NCBI RefSeq assembly: GCF_001642575.1
Contig: NZ_LXNG01000011.1
Coordinates: 62,001-126,000, forward strand
Origin: Xanthomonas floridensis
GTDB lineage: Bacteria; Pseudomonadota; Gammaproteobacteria; Xanthomonadales; Xanthomonadaceae
Length of the DNA: 64,000 bases
Direction of reading: 5' to 3'
Positions 9,563 through 16,952 of this stretch are shown one piece after another; positions within the stretch are counted from its first letter, which is position 1, and every line of letters starts with the position of its first letter. A program made the translations under genes and the position numbers. The notes beneath the pieces were generated by a model that had not been told where the DNA came from, did not search any database, and saw nothing but the letters and a program-made list of their open reading frames with translations.

Positions 9563-9775
9563 GAGATGTCCTTGGATGGGTGGGCGGAGCGGCGTCTGCG
9601 ATTGGGTGGGAGCGGCCGCTGCGGGCACGGCGCACACTCGTCGAAAACGCGCTGTGTGGTGTCGCGCCTGCGGCAAAAAAAACGCTTTACTTCGGTAGTG
9701 CCGCTGCAATTTACGGCCGCGACCTCTGTGCGACAATCAGGTATAAATTGAACGGGCCGTACGGATTTCCGAACA

Positions 9776-10678
9776 ATGAGCAATCGCCTGGGTGACATGG
9801 AGGCGTTCGTGCGGGTGGCGCGCGCCGGTGGATTTCGGGAAGCGGCCAAGAGCGCGGGCCAGAGCGCGTCCAACTTCAGCGATGCGATCAAGCGCATGGA
9901 GGCCTGGCTGGGCGTGCGGCTGTTCAATCGCACCACGCGCAGCGTGGTGCTGACCGATGCGGGGAAGGCGCTGTTGGCCCGCATCGAGCCGGCATTGATC
10001 GAGCTGGAGGGCGCCAAGGAGGTGGTCAGCGCGTTTCGCGACACGCCGGCCGGTACGCTGCGCCTCAATGTGCCGGTCAGTGCGGCGCGGCTGGTGTTGC
10101 CGCGCATCCTGCCGCCGTTCCTGGCGGCCTACCCGGACATCACCGTGGAGGTGCTGACCGAAGAGAGCTTCGTCGACGTGATCGCCGCCGGGTGCGATGC
10201 GGGAATCCGCTACGGCGAGCGGCTGCAGCAGGACATGGTGGCGATCCCGATCGGCCCGCGTGTGCAACGCAGCGCAACCGCTGCATCTCCCGGCTACCTG
10301 GATCGGCGCGGCCGCCCCACCCACCCGCGCGAGCTGATCGACCACGACTGCATCCGTGGTCGTTTTCCCAGCGGCGTGATTGCCGAGTGGGAGTTCGAGC
10401 GCAAGGGAGAGATCGTCACCATCCTTCCGCGTGGGCAGCTGCTGGTGGAGATCGGCGGAGGTCTCGATCTTGCGATTCAATCGGCAATCGCCGGAAACGG
10501 AGTCATTCACCTGTTTGAGCAATGGCTTGCGCCGCACCTGGCATCCGGTGCGCTCGAACCGGTGCTGCGCCCCTGGTGGCAACCGTTTCCCGGCCCCTAT
10601 CTGTATTACCCCAACCGCAACCTCACCCCGCCTGCGCTGCGCGCGTTCATTGAATTCGTCAAACAGTTGCCCGACTGA
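9776..10678 (+). CDS. LysR-type transcriptional regulator
   Basis: This is a standard-length LysR-type regulator (300 residues). The N-terminal winged helix covers about residues 5-65 (GGFREAAKSAGQSASNFSDAI, then LGVRLFNRTTRSVVLTDAG). An effector-binding domain of two alpha/beta lobes starts near residue 90 (TLRLNVPVSAARLVLPRILP). The sub-type resembles the CrgA-like group, often paired with oxidoreductases. It is transcribed away from the aldo/keto reductase gene 8675-9562 and very likely regulates it from the 213-bp shared region. There is no sign of a link to T6SS other than location. Confidence 0.92.
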   Translation: MSNRLGDMEAFVRVARAGGFREAAKSAGQSASNFSDAIKRMEAWLGVRLFNRTTRSVVLTDAGKALLARIEPALIELEGAKEVVSAFRDTPAGTLRLNVPVSAARLVLPRILPPFLAAYPDITVEVLTEESFVDVIAAGCDAGIRYGERLQQDMVAIPIGPRVQRSATAASPGYLDRRGRPTHPRELIDHDCIRGRFPSGVIAEWEFERKGEIVTILPRGQLLVEIGGGLDLAIQSAIAGNGVIHLFEQWLAPHLASGALEPVLRPWWQPFPGPYLYYPNRNLTPPALRAFIEFVKQLPD

Positions 10679-10708
10679 GAGCAGCTGACACAACGCCTGC
10701 GCGCCCCC

Positions 10709-10741
10709 CTGACGAACGCCCGCTACGGTTTGGTAGAAGCT
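10709..10741 (+). repeat. Dispersed 33-bp element, copy A
   Basis: The sequence CTGACGAACGCCCGCTACGG, followed by TTTGGTAGAAGCT, matches copy B (20177-20209) at 27 of 33 positions and copy C (57689-57721) at about 23 of 33. It lies in the 100-bp convergent gap between the LysR gene and the FHA gene. No coding role is visible. Confidence 0.55.
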
Positions 10742-10778
10742 CTCAGCCTTGCGCCCCTGCGGTCGCAACGCGGCCGGA

Positions 10779-12110
10779 TCACCCTTGCGATCCGCGCGCG
10801 GCAGGCTGGCGCCGTGCCGACTTCAGGCGTGCCAGCTGCGCCTCGTAGGCGCGGGCGAACTCGTCGCCGAACAGGCGGCGGAAGCAGTCGTCCGGATCGC
10901 CGCGCAGTTGTTCGAAGTTGTCGCGATAGCGCTCCCAGTATCGCCCTTTGCCGCCGAAGCTCAAGCGCTTGCCACCGGCGTCGGCCTCCTGTTCCAGCCG
11001 GTCCGGGCTGAAGTGGAACAGCATCGCGTCGAAGGCCGCGCGCATACCGGCCAGCATCGCCATCTGGTGGCAACGGATATCGTCGAAGGCATCCTCGAAT
11101 GCCGGCACGCCGGACAGGAACGCGGGGCTGGGCGGGGCCAGCAGTTTCTGCAGGGCATCGTCGGCGGTGGCAGCGAACTTGAGCGGGTTGTTCTCCGACC
11201 GCTGGATCACCGTGACCGGCAGGCGGAAGGTGTTCTTGATCTCCGCACGTGCGCGCAGTACGTCCATCACGCCATCCACCACGATGGCGAAGATGCGATC
11301 CAGCTCCGGTGGCAGCTGCAGCGTTGGTGCAGGCGCGTTGCCAGGCGGTGCCTGGGCCGCGAAGGCCGGAGCGGGAGCGGCCTGCACTGCGCGCGCTGCA
11401 GTGGTGGCGGGCTGCGCAAAATCGCCCAGGGTCATGTCCCAGTTTTTCGGCAGCGTGGCGCGTGCATCGCCACCGGCCGGCGGGCGGAAGTGGTCGTGAC
11501 TGGCGCTGCTGTGATTCCACGCGCCGGGCACCACGCTGGGCGCCGGGGCGGGTACCGGGTCGAGCAGGCGTAGGGGATCCAGCTCACGCGGCGAGCTGCC
11601 CGCCAGCAGGCCTTCCAGCGGATCGTCGATTGCCGGGCGCGTGGCCACCGGCGCCCCGAAGTCCAGCAGATCCAGGCGGCTGTCGGGCGATGCAGTGCGC
11701 GCCGGCGACGGTGGCGGCGCGACCTGGGTGCGGTCGTCCATCGCATCGGATAGCGCATCGAACGCCGGCGGTGCGTCGGGCGTGGCCGCCAGCGCGTGCA
11801 CCTGCACCTGGATCTCGAAGCTGTCCAGCTGCAGGCGGTCGCCATCGCTCAGGGCGCACGGGTCGGCGCGGGTCAAGGCCGCACCATTGAGCGACATGCC
11901 GTTGGTGCTGCGATCCTCGATGAAGTACATGCCGTTGAGAAAACGCACCACCGCATGCGTGCGCGACACCCCCGGCGCTGCCAATACCCAATCGCTCTCG
12001 TCCGAGCGCCCGATGCTGCCGCCGCTGCCGGCGAACCGCTTCTGCGCATTGGGCCCGAACTGCGCGGCATGCGCGCCGCCAACGGTGAGGATCAACTGCG
12101 AACTGGACAC
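10779..12110 (-). CDS. tagH: T6SS FHA-domain protein (TagH/Fha-like)
   Basis: The first 100 residues of this 443-residue protein form an FHA phosphopeptide-binding domain, with the conserved GR (SIGRSDESDW), SRTHAVVRF and STNGMSLNG elements. A proline/alanine-rich linker (about 110-260) follows. The C-terminal domain (LDRIFAIVVDGVMDVLRARAEIKNTF...) is the one found in type VI FHA proteins and ends in a basic tail. Fha proteins recruit T6SS assembly when a threonine kinase phosphorylates a partner; the phosphatase PppA at 1-635 would oppose this. The start is GTG 12110, chosen because an AGGAG ribosome site lies about 8 nt upstream. A 274-bp gap separates it from the DUF6931-like gene; no terminator is evident there, so it may share the vgrG transcript. 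Confidence 0.88.
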   Translation of the reverse strand: MSSSQLILTVGGAHAAQFGPNAQKRFAGSGGSIGRSDESDWVLAAPGVSRTHAVVRFLNGMYFIEDRSTNGMSLNGAALTRADPCALSDGDRLQLDSFEIQVQVHALAATPDAPPAFDALSDAMDDRTQVAPPPSPARTASPDSRLDLLDFGAPVATRPAIDDPLEGLLAGSSPRELDPLRLLDPVPAPAPSVVPGAWNHSSASHDHFRPPAGGDARATLPKNWDMTLGDFAQPATTAARAVQAAPAPAFAAQAPPGNAPAPTLQLPPELDRIFAIVVDGVMDVLRARAEIKNTFRLPVTVIQRSENNPLKFAATADDALQKLLAPPSPAFLSGVPAFEDAFDDIRCHQMAMLAGMRAAFDAMLFHFSPDRLEQEADAGGKRLSFGGKGRYWERYRDNFEQLRGDPDDCFRRLFGDEFARAYEAQLARLKSARRQPAARGSQG

Positions 12111-12384
12111 GACACAGGCTCCTGCAGACAAGAAACGACGCCGGAAAAAGGCGCCATGCAACCGACGCGCAGGCGCCGGCGATAACCAACAGACATGACC
12201 ACCACGCGGGCGACCTCGCCCTCGCACAGACGCGCAGCGCTGCATGCGGCGCTGCTGGCAACCCGGAGGCGCACGCCTCGTGCCGCGCGTGACGGATGCA
12301 CGCGCCCCATCCCTGCAGCGCCCCGCCAGCGCACCAGTGGCGCACCGATCCCGGTGCGAGCTCCAACGCGGTCGCGCAGCACGC

Positions 12385-12933
12385 TCATGGGGGCTGCACG
12401 TTGGCCAGCAGCTCCAGCGCGTGCGCGGCATAACCGCTGCGACGCGCGGCCAGTGCGGCAGGCTGGCGCGCAGCGAGCAAGGTGATGGCCGCCGCGACCG
12501 CACGTGCGGTCAGGTGCTCGGCCGGCGGGACCGCAGTGCTCTGCTGGGGCGGCGCCAGGCTGCCACCGGACCAGGCCACCGCCGCTGCCAGCCATGCGCC
12601 CAGGGAAATGTAACCACCGGCATGCGCAAACGCCTGCGCCGCGCGGCGATGCGTTTCGCTGGGGTCGCGCACCCACTTTTCCGCCAGCGCAGCACCGGCG
12701 CGGTCTTCCTCGTCCAGCGCTTCGCCGCGCACGCACTGGCACAGCCAGGCCACCGCGTAGCGCTTGGGCAGCAGGCGCGCGAGCAGCTTGATCGCATCCT
12801 CGTCGTGGCCATGCGCCAGCAAGGCGCGTACCGCCGCCTGCGGCGCGATCGGCGTGGCCAGCTGCGCACGCGCCGGCGCGGAGACCTGCATGTCCGCACA
12901 CGCCTGCGCCAGCGAGAGCATGGGCGCGCTCAT
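12385..12933 (-). CDS. DUF6931-like protein linked to VgrG
   Basis: The product is 182 residues, cytoplasmic-looking, and rich in alanine and helix-forming residues. It begins MSAPMLSLAQACADMQVSA, and its body (AVRALLAHGHDEDAIKLLARLLPKRYAVAWL) resembles the DUF6931 family found beside T6SS genes. The resemblance is from memory and not tested. The start overlaps the vgrG stop by 4 bp (ATGA), a strong sign of co-translation, so a role in handling VgrG or the spike is plausible. A hydrophobic stretch (SLGAWLAAAVAWSGG) is too weak to call a membrane helix. The function is unknown. Confidence 0.75.
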   Translation of the reverse strand: MSAPMLSLAQACADMQVSAPARAQLATPIAPQAAVRALLAHGHDEDAIKLLARLLPKRYAVAWLCQCVRGEALDEEDRAGAALAEKWVRDPSETHRRAAQAFAHAGGYISLGAWLAAAVAWSGGSLAPPQQSTAVPPAEHLTARAVAAAITLLAARQPAALAARRSGYAAHALELLANVQPP

Positions 12934-14894
12934 CCGATCATGATCAGGCCGCCACCGACCTGCACCAGGGCATCGGCCTTGATGCTGACCAGCGGGCCCT
13001 TGAGCGTGGCCGAGGCGCCGGCTTCGGCGCTGAGCATGCCGCCGGAGGACAACTTCAGCGTGCCATCGCCGGCGACCTCCGTGGCCGGCGATTTGGCCTG
13101 CAACTGCGCATTGGCGATCAGCTTGATGGCGGTGGAGGTGGTCTTGGCCTCGGAGCTTGCATCGATCAGGATCTTGACCCCGCTGAGCACGATGTCGCCG
13201 TTTTGCTTCATCACCAGCCGCGCACTGCCAGTCACCAGCTCGATCTCTTCGCCGGCCTGCAGCAGCAGTTTCTTGCCGACATCCACGCTGTCGTTGTTGT
13301 CGATGCGCGCCTTGCGGTCGTGCTTGACCGTGAGCACCTGATCGTTGTCCACGGTGGCGGTGTGATCGTGCTGCACCGCTTCGCACAGGTCGCGCTGTGC
13401 GCGCAGATAGACCTCTTCCGCGCCGGCCTTGTCGTCGAAGCGCAGCTCGTTGAAATCCGCGCTGCCGCCCAACAGGCTGCGGCTACGCACGCCACTTTGG
13501 GTCTTGTTGTCCGGCAGCGCGAACGGCAGCGCGTGATCGGCGTTGTAGACGCTGCCCACGATCAGCGGGCGGTCCGGATTGCCTTCCAGGAAGCTCACCA
13601 CCACCTCCTGCCCCACCCGCGGCAGGCTCATCGCGCCCCAGCCCTTGCCCGCCCACATCGAGGCCACCCGCACCCAGCACGACGGTGCGCCATGCGCGCG
13701 TGCGGCGCCGGCCCAGTGAAAGGTGACCTGCACACGGCCGTGCGCGTCCACCACGATGTCTTCGTCGGTATCGCCGGTCACCACCGCGGTCTGCAGGCCG
13801 GCAATGCTGGGCATGGGCGTGCGCGCCACGCTGCGAAACGGCAACCGGCTTTCCATCACCTGCACGGTGCTGGAAAACGGCGGCTCGTCGGCATGCTCGG
13901 GCGCTGCCAGCGTGGTCTGCGCCGAAAGCACCAGATACTCCTGATTGAGCTCGCTGCGCGGGTGGCTGCGCAGGGTGAACAACGCCCCCACCATCAGCCC
14001 GCAGGCATTGGTGGTGGCCTGGTGGCTGGCGCGCTGCACGTTGTGCGCCTCGGTGCGGACTTGCACATAGCGGCCGCCATCGGCCTGCAGCACATGCGGG
14101 CCGGGGTAGTCGAACGCGGCCAGGCCATCCACCGGATGCAGGCCGGCACCGCTGGCGTCGCACTCGGCCGCCAGAGAGGCGCGTGGCTGCTGCGGGTCGT
14201 AATCGGTGACGGCATGCTGGGTGGAATGCAGCGCGCGGGCGGCACGCCACTGGCTCACCACCGAGCGCAGGATGCGCCGGTTTTCCAGTTCCGGCGGCAC
14301 GTACGGCAGGCTGTCCACGCCGTTGCGCTGCGCATGCGCCCCTAGCGCGTCGCACAGCACCATGGTGTGCGCACTGCGGCCATGGGTGAAGTAGTAATAG
14401 ATGCCTTCCTGCTCCAGCAGCCGGCTGATGAAGCTGAAATCGTCTTCGCGGTATTGCACGCAGTACGTGCGCTTGGAGTACTGCGTGCTCAATTGCTGCT
14501 GCACATCGCTGTAGCCGATCTCGCCCAGCACGCTGACGACGATCTCCGGCACGCTCAGGTCCTGATAGATGCGGCAATCGCGCCGTTGGGTGAGCAGCCA
14601 GGGCCGCGGCACCAGGTGCAGTTCCAGCACCGTGTAGGCGATCGCATCGACAACGCTGACGCCAGCCTGCGCGCAGCTAGCCACGATGCCGTGGTACCAC
14701 CGTTGCTCGCCGTTGTCGTCGGCCAGTTGGACAGCCACCGGCGTGGCGAGCAACGCGCCCAGGTTGGGTTGTGCATCCGTGCACAGGGCATCGATGCGGT
14801 AGTCGAACAGCTGCCCCAAGGCCTCGTGCGCCTGCATGCGCTGCAGCCGCAGGCGGTCGCCAAGGTCGGAGTGCAGCGTGATGGTGCGCGGCAT
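12930..14894 (-). CDS. vgrG: T6SS spike protein VgrG (TssI)
   Basis: VgrG forms the trimeric needle tip on the Hcp tube. The first 380 residues (of 654) are the gp27-like hub (REDDFSFISRLLEQEGIYYY is diagnostic), followed by the gp5-like OB fold (VDAHGRVQVTFHW, WVRVASMWAGKGWGAMSLP, GQEVVVSFLEGNPDRP) and a C-terminal beta-helix with repeated DN/KHDR units. It ends in VQVGGGLIMIG with no added effector domain, so cargo must bind through PAAR or adaptors. ATG 14894 (MPRTITLHSDLGDRL) was chosen; an in-frame ATG at 14984 would add 30 residues not typical of VgrG. The shared TGAGAC motif lies upstream at 15030-15047. Confidence 0.95.
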   Translation of the reverse strand: MPRTITLHSDLGDRLRLQRMQAHEALGQLFDYRIDALCTDAQPNLGALLATPVAVQLADDNGEQRWYHGIVASCAQAGVSVVDAIAYTVLELHLVPRPWLLTQRRDCRIYQDLSVPEIVVSVLGEIGYSDVQQQLSTQYSKRTYCVQYREDDFSFISRLLEQEGIYYYFTHGRSAHTMVLCDALGAHAQRNGVDSLPYVPPELENRRILRSVVSQWRAARALHSTQHAVTDYDPQQPRASLAAECDASGAGLHPVDGLAAFDYPGPHVLQADGGRYVQVRTEAHNVQRASHQATTNACGLMVGALFTLRSHPRSELNQEYLVLSAQTTLAAPEHADEPPFSSTVQVMESRLPFRSVARTPMPSIAGLQTAVVTGDTDEDIVVDAHGRVQVTFHWAGAARAHGAPSCWVRVASMWAGKGWGAMSLPRVGQEVVVSFLEGNPDRPLIVGSVYNADHALPFALPDNKTQSGVRSRSLLGGSADFNELRFDDKAGAEEVYLRAQRDLCEAVQHDHTATVDNDQVLTVKHDRKARIDNNDSVDVGKKLLLQAGEEIELVTGSARLVMKQNGDIVLSGVKILIDASSEAKTTSTAIKLIANAQLQAKSPATEVAGDGTLKLSSGGMLSAEAGASATLKGPLVSIKADALVQVGGGLIMIG

Positions 14895-15029
14895 CGAAGC
14901 ATCCACAGGTGGGTAGGCAACGCAGGGTGCGCCGGCCGGCAGTGCGGAATCGCCGGCCTGCGCGTACCGTCGCATGCCGGTCACGGGCCATCACTGCCAG
15001 GGCGATGCTCACATGCAGGCAGTGGGCAA

Positions 15030-15047
15030 AGCCGACATTTCGTCTCA
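15030..15047 (-). promoter_or_regulatory. Shared T6SS upstream motif, vgrG copy
   Basis: The minus strand reads TGAGACGAAATGTCGGCT, preceded by CGCAGTGC. The PAAR copy is preceded by the nearly identical CGCAGCGC. The site overlaps the stop codon of the upstream TPR-methyltransferase gene and lies 136 bp before the chosen vgrG start (46 bp before the alternative start 14984). Its position at the gene junction suggests a new transcript begins for vgrG. Confidence 0.65.
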
Positions 15048-16376
15048 GCACTGCGCAGGCGTGCGCGCCGTCACGACCCATCCATGCACAGGCTGGCCAC
15101 GCTCGCTGCGCAGCACATCCAGCGTGATTGCCATTGGCTGCAGACCTGCGCTGTGCAAGGCGGCCGCCACATGCGCATGGCTGTGCCGATAGCGGCCGCT
15201 GGCATCGAGATCGACCCGATCGCCGTCTGTATCCAGCGCTTCGACGGTGAAGCCAAGCACGCCGCCAGGCCGCAATGCACCGGCCGCCGCCGCCAGCACC
15301 GGTTGCAGCGCACCGAAGTACACCAGCGTGTCTGCGCAGGCCACCACATCCCAGCGCGCCGGCGTTCCCTGCAGGTAGGCGGTGAGTTCGGCCACCTCCA
15401 GCGCATCGTAGCCGCCGCGCTGATGCGCCTTGGCCACCATGCCCGGCGACAGGTCCACACCCACCAGCTGCTGCGCATAGGGCCGCAGCAGGGGGGCGCA
15501 CAGCCCGGTGCCGCAGCCGGCATCCAGGATGGCCAACGTGGCGCTCGGCGCGGGCAGGCATGCCGCCAGTGCTTCGGTCAGGCACTGCGGCGCGCGGTAA
15601 TCCAGGTTATGCAGCAGTTGTTCGTCGAAGCTGTCGGCAAAACCATCGAACAGCTCGCGCACATAGCTGTCCCCGGCACGCGGCGGCGCAGCGGCGCCAC
15701 CGCAGGCCGCGAGCATGTGCGCGGCCACTGCATTGCCCGGGTCGCGCGCCAGCCACGCACGGTAGACTGTCTGCGCCTGCAGGTGCTCGCCGAGCAGATA
15801 GAGCCCGGTGCCCAGCGCCTCGCGCGCCGGCAGATGCTCCGGCGCCAGGGTGCAGGCCTGCTGCAGGCACTCCACCGACTGCTGCAGATGCTCGGCGGCC
15901 TGCGCGTTGTTGCGCAGGAACAGCCCCAGCACGTAGTGCGCCTGGGCCGAGTCCGGATGGGTATGCAACAGCGCCGCGTAGGTGACGAAGGCCTCCTGCG
16001 GGCGCCGCTGCGCTTCCAGCACCGCAGCCAGATTGGTCAGCGCATCGGCATGGGCGGGTGCCAGCGTCAGGGCGCGGCGGTAGCACTGTTCGGCATCGCC
16101 CAGCCGCCCGCATTCGCGGTGGATATTGCCCAGGTTGTTGCAGGCATCCGGCTGGGCGGGATCCAGCGCAAGCGCCTGGGTGATCGAGGCCACGGCCGCG
16201 TCGCTCTGCCCGCGCTGATGCAGCAGGACGCCGTGGAAGTGCTGTGCGTCCACATGCGCGGGCTGTGCATCCAGCACCTGCCTGTACAACTGTGCGGCGC
16301 GGTCGAACTGGCCGCTGCGGTGCGCGTCGATGGCGTGTTGCAAGGTGTCCGGCGGCAGGCGGGTGGCGGTGTGCAT
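15045..16376 (-). CDS. TPR-repeat SAM-dependent methyltransferase
   Basis: This 443-residue protein has two parts. Residues 1-220 are tetratricopeptide repeats (for example AAQLYRQVLDAQPAHVDAQH and EQCYRRALTLAPAHADALTN). Residues 235-440 are a class I methyltransferase with the SAM-binding motif LDAGCGTG (284-291), an acidic LVGVDLSPGM and a later ADTLVYFGAL. It resembles the TPR/methyltransferase fusions annotated near contractile or flagellar systems. It lies between PAAR and vgrG on the same strand, which points to a role with the T6SS spike or its cargo, such as modification or chaperoning; that is inference. Both T6SS motif copies around it suggest it is transcribed with PAAR. The substrate is unknown. 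Confidence 0.85.
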   Translation of the reverse strand: MHTATRLPPDTLQHAIDAHRSGQFDRAAQLYRQVLDAQPAHVDAQHFHGVLLHQRGQSDAAVASITQALALDPAQPDACNNLGNIHRECGRLGDAEQCYRRALTLAPAHADALTNLAAVLEAQRRPQEAFVTYAALLHTHPDSAQAHYVLGLFLRNNAQAAEHLQQSVECLQQACTLAPEHLPAREALGTGLYLLGEHLQAQTVYRAWLARDPGNAVAAHMLAACGGAAAPPRAGDSYVRELFDGFADSFDEQLLHNLDYRAPQCLTEALAACLPAPSATLAILDAGCGTGLCAPLLRPYAQQLVGVDLSPGMVAKAHQRGGYDALEVAELTAYLQGTPARWDVVACADTLVYFGALQPVLAAAAGALRPGGVLGFTVEALDTDGDRVDLDASGRYRHSHAHVAAALHSAGLQPMAITLDVLRSERGQPVHGWVVTARTPAQC

Positions 16377-16591
16377 CGGGGCTCTCCTAGGGGCGGCAAG
16401 ATGACGACGGAGCGACTGCAGTGCGGGTGCGGGCTCGACGATGCGCGTGGTGACCGGTCAGTGCGTACTGCGCGCCAGCGTTGCGCCTGTTGCAGGCGCA
16501 GTGCCCCCGCGGCATCGCAACCATGGCCATGGCTGTGGCCTGGACGTACGCCGGGAACGTGCAGCAACCGTCCCACGCGCGGCGGCGGCGC

Positions 16592-16879
16592 TCAGCCGAT
16601 CAGTACGGTGAAGCACCCCAGGGTGATCACTCCGCCATGTGCGGTGCTGTCGCCCAGGCGTGCGGCCGGCTGGCCGGCGATCAACACGGTGGGCGCACCG
16701 GCCACGATGCTGTCCGGCGGGCCCACACACACCGCCGCATCGCCGATGCGTGCGGCAGGCAGGCCACCGATCAGCACCGTGGGCGCACCGGGGCCGAGGA
16801 TGGGACCGCCCACGTGCGGCACCACTCCGGTCACCATCGGGCAGACGTGCAGGTCGGTCAGGCGTGCGGCGGGTTGCAT
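16592..16879 (-). CDS. PAAR-domain T6SS spike-tip protein
   Basis: This 95-residue protein is almost entirely a PAAR domain: MQPAARLTDLHVCP, then two related blocks each ending in GAPTVLIxGxPAARxGD (residues 31-48 and 61-78), and HGGVITLGCFTVLIG at the end. PAAR proteins cap the VgrG trimer with a zinc-bound cone and carry effectors. There is no N- or C-terminal extension, so it is a plain tip rather than a specialised effector. The 56 bp between its ATG and the shared TGAGAC motif (16935-16952) are consistent with its own promoter. A 215-bp gap with no evident feature separates it from the TPR-methyltransferase. Confidence 0.93.
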   Translation of the reverse strand: MQPAARLTDLHVCPMVTGVVPHVGGPILGPGAPTVLIGGLPAARIGDAAVCVGPPDSIVAGAPTVLIAGQPAARLGDSTAHGGVITLGCFTVLIG

Positions 16880-16934
16880 GGCAACGCTTCGATGCAATCG
16901 GTGGCGGGCACTGTGCCGCGCCTGTTCACCGCTG

Positions 16935-16952
16935 ACCCGGCAATTCGTCTCA
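16935..16952 (-). promoter_or_regulatory. Shared T6SS upstream motif, PAAR copy
   Basis: The minus strand reads TGAGACGAATTGCCGGGT, preceded by CGCAGCGC. It overlaps the pknS stop codon (16950-16952) and lies 56 bp upstream of the PAAR start. The block GACGAATTGCC is close to an inverted repeat (GAC..N5..GTC in the vgrG and tssB copies), so an activator dimer site is as possible as a sigma-factor element. Confidence 0.65.
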
